Assembly: GCA_021161495.1 (NCBI GenBank)
Contig: JAGHAO010000187.1
Location: forward strand, 1 to 8,877
Direction of reading: 5' to 3'
Origin: Caldisericaceae bacterium
GTDB lineage: Bacteria; Caldisericota; Caldisericia; Caldisericales; Caldisericaceae
DNA length: 8,877 bases
Positions within the stretch are counted from its first letter, which is position 1, and every line of letters begins with the position of its first letter. A program made the translations under genes and the position numbers. Positions 6,693 to 8,877 of the stretch are shown here, piece after piece. A model generated the notes under the pieces. The model was not told the origin of the DNA. It did no database searches and was given only the letters and a program-made list of their open reading frames with translations.

Positions 6693-7565
6693 AGGCAGCA
6701 CTTTTTCCGCAATCGAAAAGATTTCTTTTTTCACTTCATCACATCCTTCCCCGTCAATCGGGGTAAGTTTGTGAGAAAGTTTATCCACTATGCATTTGTC
6801 AAACGGGATCTTACCGATTATTTCCACGCCGTTCTCTTCGGCAAATTTTTCTATACTTTTTACATTATCCGAATTCAGTGTGTATTTATTTATCACAATT
6901 TTCGGCATTACCTTAAACTGCCCGGCAAGTTTCAAAATTCTGTCGAGGTCGTGCATCCCGGAAAGTGTGGGTTCCGTTACGATAATTGCAACAGTTGCTC
7001 CGGAAAGCGCTGATATTACGGGGCATCCTGTCCCCGGAGGGCCGTCTATAATTATCCTACTTAATTTCTTTTCATTTGCAATAAGTTGCGCCTGGTGCTT
7101 TACCATCGTGACAAGGTTTCCGGAATTCTCGTCTCCGGGATTGAGACGCGCATGCACCATTGCGCCGAAATCCGTATCGGACAGATACCACTCGCCAACC
7201 ACCTGAGGCACCATCGAAATTGCCCCCACGGGGCACACATAGCTGCAAAGATAGCACCCGTCACACTTATAAGAATTTACAGTGTAATCTCCATTTTCAT
7301 TTTTATGAATTGCATCAAACCTGCAATACTGCTCGCACAAACCACAATGAGTGCACTTTCCTTGATCTATTGATGCAACCGCCTTGCCTTTGAATTTCGA
7401 TTTTTCTTTTAATTTGGGAGAAAGCAAAATAAAAAGGTCGGAAGCATCGACATCCGCATCAACAATAACCTTTTCTTTTATAATCTTCACAAGGCTTGCA
7501 GTCAAAGTTGTTTTTCCCGTTCCGCCCTTGCCGCTCACTATAACAAGTTCCTTTGCCCTATCCAT
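6681..7565 (-). CDS. MinD/Mrp-type P-loop ATPase with ferredoxin insert (second of pair)
   Basis: This 294-residue protein belongs to the MinD-superfamily ATPases with an inserted ferredoxin domain (COG1149-like). It has a deviant Walker A SGKGGTGKTT (11-20) and switch I VDADVDASD (35-43). Two cysteine quartets follow, C71/C74/C77/C81 and C101/C104/C107/C111-P, which should bind two [4Fe-4S] clusters. The Walker B/switch II segment is IIIDGPPGTGCP (171-182). Relatives form pairs, as in the Desulfovibrio ORP complex and in genes near NifX/NifB-like proteins, and are linked to metal-cofactor or Fe-S handling. It lies downstream of a paralogue, overlapping it by 8 bases, with GGAG inside the upstream gene about 11 bases before the ATG. 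There is no membrane-targeting helix at the C-terminus, so a cell-division MinD role is unlikely. Confidence 0.88.
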   Translation of the reverse strand: MDRAKELVIVSGKGGTGKTTLTASLVKIIKEKVIVDADVDASDLFILLSPKLKEKSKFKGKAVASIDQGKCTHCGLCEQYCRFDAIHKNENGDYTVNSYKCDGCYLCSYVCPVGAISMVPQVVGEWYLSDTDFGAMVHARLNPGDENSGNLVTMVKHQAQLIANEKKLSRIIIDGPPGTGCPVISALSGATVAIIVTEPTLSGMHDLDRILKLAGQFKVMPKIVINKYTLNSDNVKSIEKFAEENGVEIIGKIPFDKCIVDKLSHKLTPIDGEGCDEVKKEIFSIAEKVLPLIS

Positions 7566-8409
7566 TTTTAACAGTCTCCTTTATATTTTTCAAGATCTCG
7601 GAAAAAATTTCCCTTCCGTTATCCATTGCATAAATAACAGGGATTCCTTGCGAATATTTCTCCGCAATCTCACGAGAAAAAGGAATTTTTCCGAGAACGG
7701 GCAACCCTTCGGCTTCCGCATACCGCTCTATTATTTCATTTCCTTCTTCCCATTTGTTAATCACAATTCCCATAGGTTTCCCCATATCTTTCAAAAGGGA
7801 AACGGTTAATGCCAAATCATTCAGCCCGAATGGTGTAGGCTCCGCAACAAGCAAGACGAAATCCGAATCTTCCGTTGCTTCCACAACAGGGCAACTCGTA
7901 CCCGGAGGAGAATCAATTATAACAGTTGTTCCGTCACGGGGGAGATACTTCTTCATTCCTCTTATAAGAGGTGTGGCGGAAGCTTCTCCCAAATTGAGAA
8001 GTCCTTCTGCAAATTTCAAATTACCTGACTTTCCGAAACGTATTTTTCCTTTTTCTTTCGGAACCTCCGTAAGCGCACCCTCGACAGGGCACACATAAGC
8101 ACACAAACCGCAACTGTGGCAAAGTTCCGGAAAAAACATCGCCTTTTTGAGGGGCTTCAATATCACGATTGCCTTGTAAATGCAGGCATCGGCACACTTT
8201 CCGCAAAACGTGCAGACATTTGTGTTAATTTGAGGAATCGGCTCGGTATATACAATTTCCCTCTCTATATCAGGCTTTAAAAAAAGTGCGCCGTTCGGCT
8301 CTTCAACATCCGCGTCGACATACATCGCATTATCTATCGAAAGTGCAAGGCTCACGGCAACAGTTGTTTTGCCTGTTCCGCCTTTCCCGCTCGCTACCGT
8401 TATCCACAT
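7558..8409 (-). CDS. MinD/Mrp-type P-loop ATPase with ferredoxin insert (first of pair)
   Basis: This 283-residue paralogue of the downstream gene has the same domain order. It carries Walker A SGKGGTGKTT (7-16), VDADVEEPN (31-39), cysteines C66/C69/C72/C76 and C97/C100/C103/C107-P for two [4Fe-4S] clusters, and Walker B IIDSPPGTSCP (about 164-174). Tandem pairs of these ATPases probably act as a heterodimer across the MinD-type dimer interface, each giving a signature lysine (K9 here). The frame reaches a TTG at 8427, but the ATG at 8409 is preferred: AAAGGAG lies six bases before it and the protein then starts directly at the first beta strand. The likely role is ATP-dependent Fe-S or metal-cofactor work; the client is not in the window. 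Expression is probably controlled by the palindrome over its predicted start site. Confidence 0.88.
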   Translation of the reverse strand: MWITVASGKGGTGKTTVAVSLALSIDNAMYVDADVEEPNGALFLKPDIEREIVYTEPIPQINTNVCTFCGKCADACIYKAIVILKPLKKAMFFPELCHSCGLCAYVCPVEGALTEVPKEKGKIRFGKSGNLKFAEGLLNLGEASATPLIRGMKKYLPRDGTTVIIDSPPGTSCPVVEATEDSDFVLLVAEPTPFGLNDLALTVSLLKDMGKPMGIVINKWEEGNEIIERYAEAEGLPVLGKIPFSREIAEKYSQGIPVIYAMDNGREIFSEILKNIKETVKNG

Positions 8410-8415
8410 ACGCAT

Positions 8416-8422
8416 CTCCTTT
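8416..8422 (-). promoter_or_regulatory. Ribosome-binding site fixing the first ATPase start
   Basis: AAAGGAG on the minus strand is six bases upstream of the ATG at 8409. The ATG at 8415 directly abuts it and the TTG at 8427 lies before it, so both are unlikely starts. Confidence 0.75.
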
Positions 8423-8429
8423 CGCAAAA

Positions 8430-8443
8430 TTAGGCACGCCTAA
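8430..8443. promoter_or_regulatory. Putative operator: perfect inverted repeat TTAGGC-AC-GCCTAA
   Basis: This is a perfect 6+6 base inverted repeat with a 2-base centre. It lies two bases downstream of the ATPase -10 box and covers the predicted start site near 8439, the classic position for a repressor. The TTAGG/CCTAA half-sites resemble those of DtxR/IdeR-type iron or manganese regulators, which would suit an operon of Fe-S ATPases. The regulator identity is inference. Confidence 0.55.
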
Positions 8444-8445
8444 CT

Positions 8446-8473
8446 ATTATATTTGTTTTTCTCTATAAAACAA
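8446..8473 (-). promoter_or_regulatory. Promoter of the ATPase operon
   Basis: On the minus strand: TTGTTT (8473-8468), a 16-base spacer and TATAAT (8451-8446). The start site is expected near 8439, with a leader of about 29 bases carrying AAAGGAG. It is interleaved with the glnA promoter. Confidence 0.65.
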
Positions 8474-8480
8474 GTATAAT
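8453..8480 (+). promoter_or_regulatory. glnA: Promoter of glnA
   Basis: TTGTTT (8453-8458), a 16-base spacer and TATAAT (8475-8480). The start site is expected near 8487, giving a leader of about 28 bases. The leader has an AAGGAGGG ribosome site (8503-8510) ending four bases before the ATG. The boxes are identical in sequence and spacing to those of the divergent ATPase promoter. No hairpin or riboswitch is seen in the leader. Confidence 0.65.
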
Positions 8481-8514
8481 GCTGAAAAATAACAGGATTG
8501 TCAAGGAGGGAACA

Positions 8515-8877
8515 ATGGACAAAGAAGAAATTTTGGAAACCGTCGAAGCAAACCGCATAAACACGGTTATGCTCCAGTTTGTAGATATTTTAGGGTTCCC
8601 GAAACTCGTTGAAATCAGCAGTAAAACGCTGCCGAAAGTGCTTGAAAACGGGATTGCATTCGACGGCTCCTCCATCGAAGGGTTTGCAAGGATAGAAGAA
8701 TCTGATATGCTGCTTGTTCCCGACTTAAATACCTTCGCACCCCTTCCCTGGACATTAAACCAAGACATCAAAACGGCGAGGATCATCTGTGACGTTTACG
8801 AAAACGGAAAAACGCCTTTTGCAGGTTCTCCCCGATACGCCTTGAAGAAGGCCATAGAAGAAGCAAAAGCGGAAGGA
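8515..8877 (+). CDS. glnA: Glutamine synthetase type I, 3' truncated
   Basis: The first 121 residues of type I glutamine synthetase are present; the frame runs off the window. The enzyme makes glutamine from glutamate, ammonium and ATP, and is the main entry of ammonium into metabolism. The N-terminal beta-grasp domain is clear, with INTVMLQFVDILGFPK, then FDGSSIEGFARIEESDM, the most conserved N-terminal block of the family (its Asp and Ser line the neighbouring subunit's active site), then CDVYENGKTPFAGSPRYALK at the edge of the catalytic domain. The short N-terminus and these motifs resemble the GSI-alpha group found in Firmicutes, Thermotogota and Euryarchaeota; adenylylation status cannot be judged because the rest is missing. 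The ATG has a strong AAGGAGGG upstream. It has its own promoter, which overlaps that of the divergent ATPase operon. No GlnR-type site was recognised. Confidence 0.95.
   Translation, partial: MDKEEILETVEANRINTVMLQFVDILGFPKLVEISSKTLPKVLENGIAFDGSSIEGFARIEESDMLLVPDLNTFAPLPWTLNQDIKTARIICDVYENGKTPFAGSPRYALKKAIEEAKAEG

Noticed and set aside
6681..8409. Cell-division MinD role for the ATPase pair
   Set aside because: Both proteins carry ferredoxin inserts, lack a C-terminal amphipathic targeting helix, and no MinC/MinE gene is near.
8463..8786. Minus-strand open frame opposite glnA
   Set aside because: It lies against a highly conserved glutamine synthetase region and shows no domain; its end overlaps the promoter region.

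Overview
The window looks like compact bacterial chromosome of moderate GC with AAA/GAA-rich codon use. It holds eleven protein-coding genes, nine complete and one cut at each end. There are no RNA genes, mobile elements, CRISPR arrays or long non-coding stretches; the largest gap is about 105 bases. Many neighbours overlap by 4 to 12 bases. The gene content suggests an anaerobic or microaerobic, possibly thermophilic bacterium: a ferredoxin-linked flavoprotein dehydrogenase operon, two ATPases with inserted ferredoxin domains, a DUF4015 secreted protein and a type I glutamine synthetase. This fits Thermotogota, Firmicutes or related lineages, but the sequence alone does not fix the phylum.

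Layout. (1) Bases 1-832, plus strand: the 3' part of an SDH/ClpP-class serine protease, overlapping a small YgaP-like (DUF2892) membrane protein. (2) Bases 822-4105, minus strand: a four-gene, fully overlapping operon. In transcription order it encodes an alpha flavoprotein with an N-terminal [2Fe-2S] domain, an 8-cysteine ferredoxin-like protein, a BFD-like [2Fe-2S] protein and a DAO-family beta flavoprotein. This matches the composition of dye-linked L-proline dehydrogenase, sarcosine, opine and hydroxyproline dehydrogenase complexes. A good promoter lies just upstream. (3) Bases 4158-5683, minus strand: a zincin-like metallopeptidase coupled to a secreted DUF4015 putative glycoside hydrolase. 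(4) Bases 5704-6692, plus strand: a GNAT acetyltransferase coupled to a VOC/glyoxalase-fold protein. (5) Bases 6681-8409, minus strand: two paralogous MinD/Mrp-type ATPases, each with a two-cluster ferredoxin insert. (6) Base 8515 to the end, plus strand: the start of glnA.

The most distinctive features are regulatory. Between the ATPase pair and glnA, two divergent promoters are interleaved in one imperfect palindrome, each TTGTTT-16 bp-TATAAT, so only one polymerase can probably bind at a time. A perfect TTAGGC-AC-GCCTAA inverted repeat covers the predicted ATPase start site and looks like a metal-responsive (DtxR-type) or other repressor operator. Between the zincin and GNAT genes, a 20-base gap holds one self-complementary ATTATAAT that can serve as -10 in both directions, which would make both transcripts essentially leaderless.

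How the genes may work together: the dehydrogenase operon would oxidise an amino acid or N-alkyl amino acid and pass electrons through its Fe-S subunits. The ATPase pair is probably involved in Fe-S or metal-cofactor handling. GlnA assimilates ammonium. A direct link between these is inference only.
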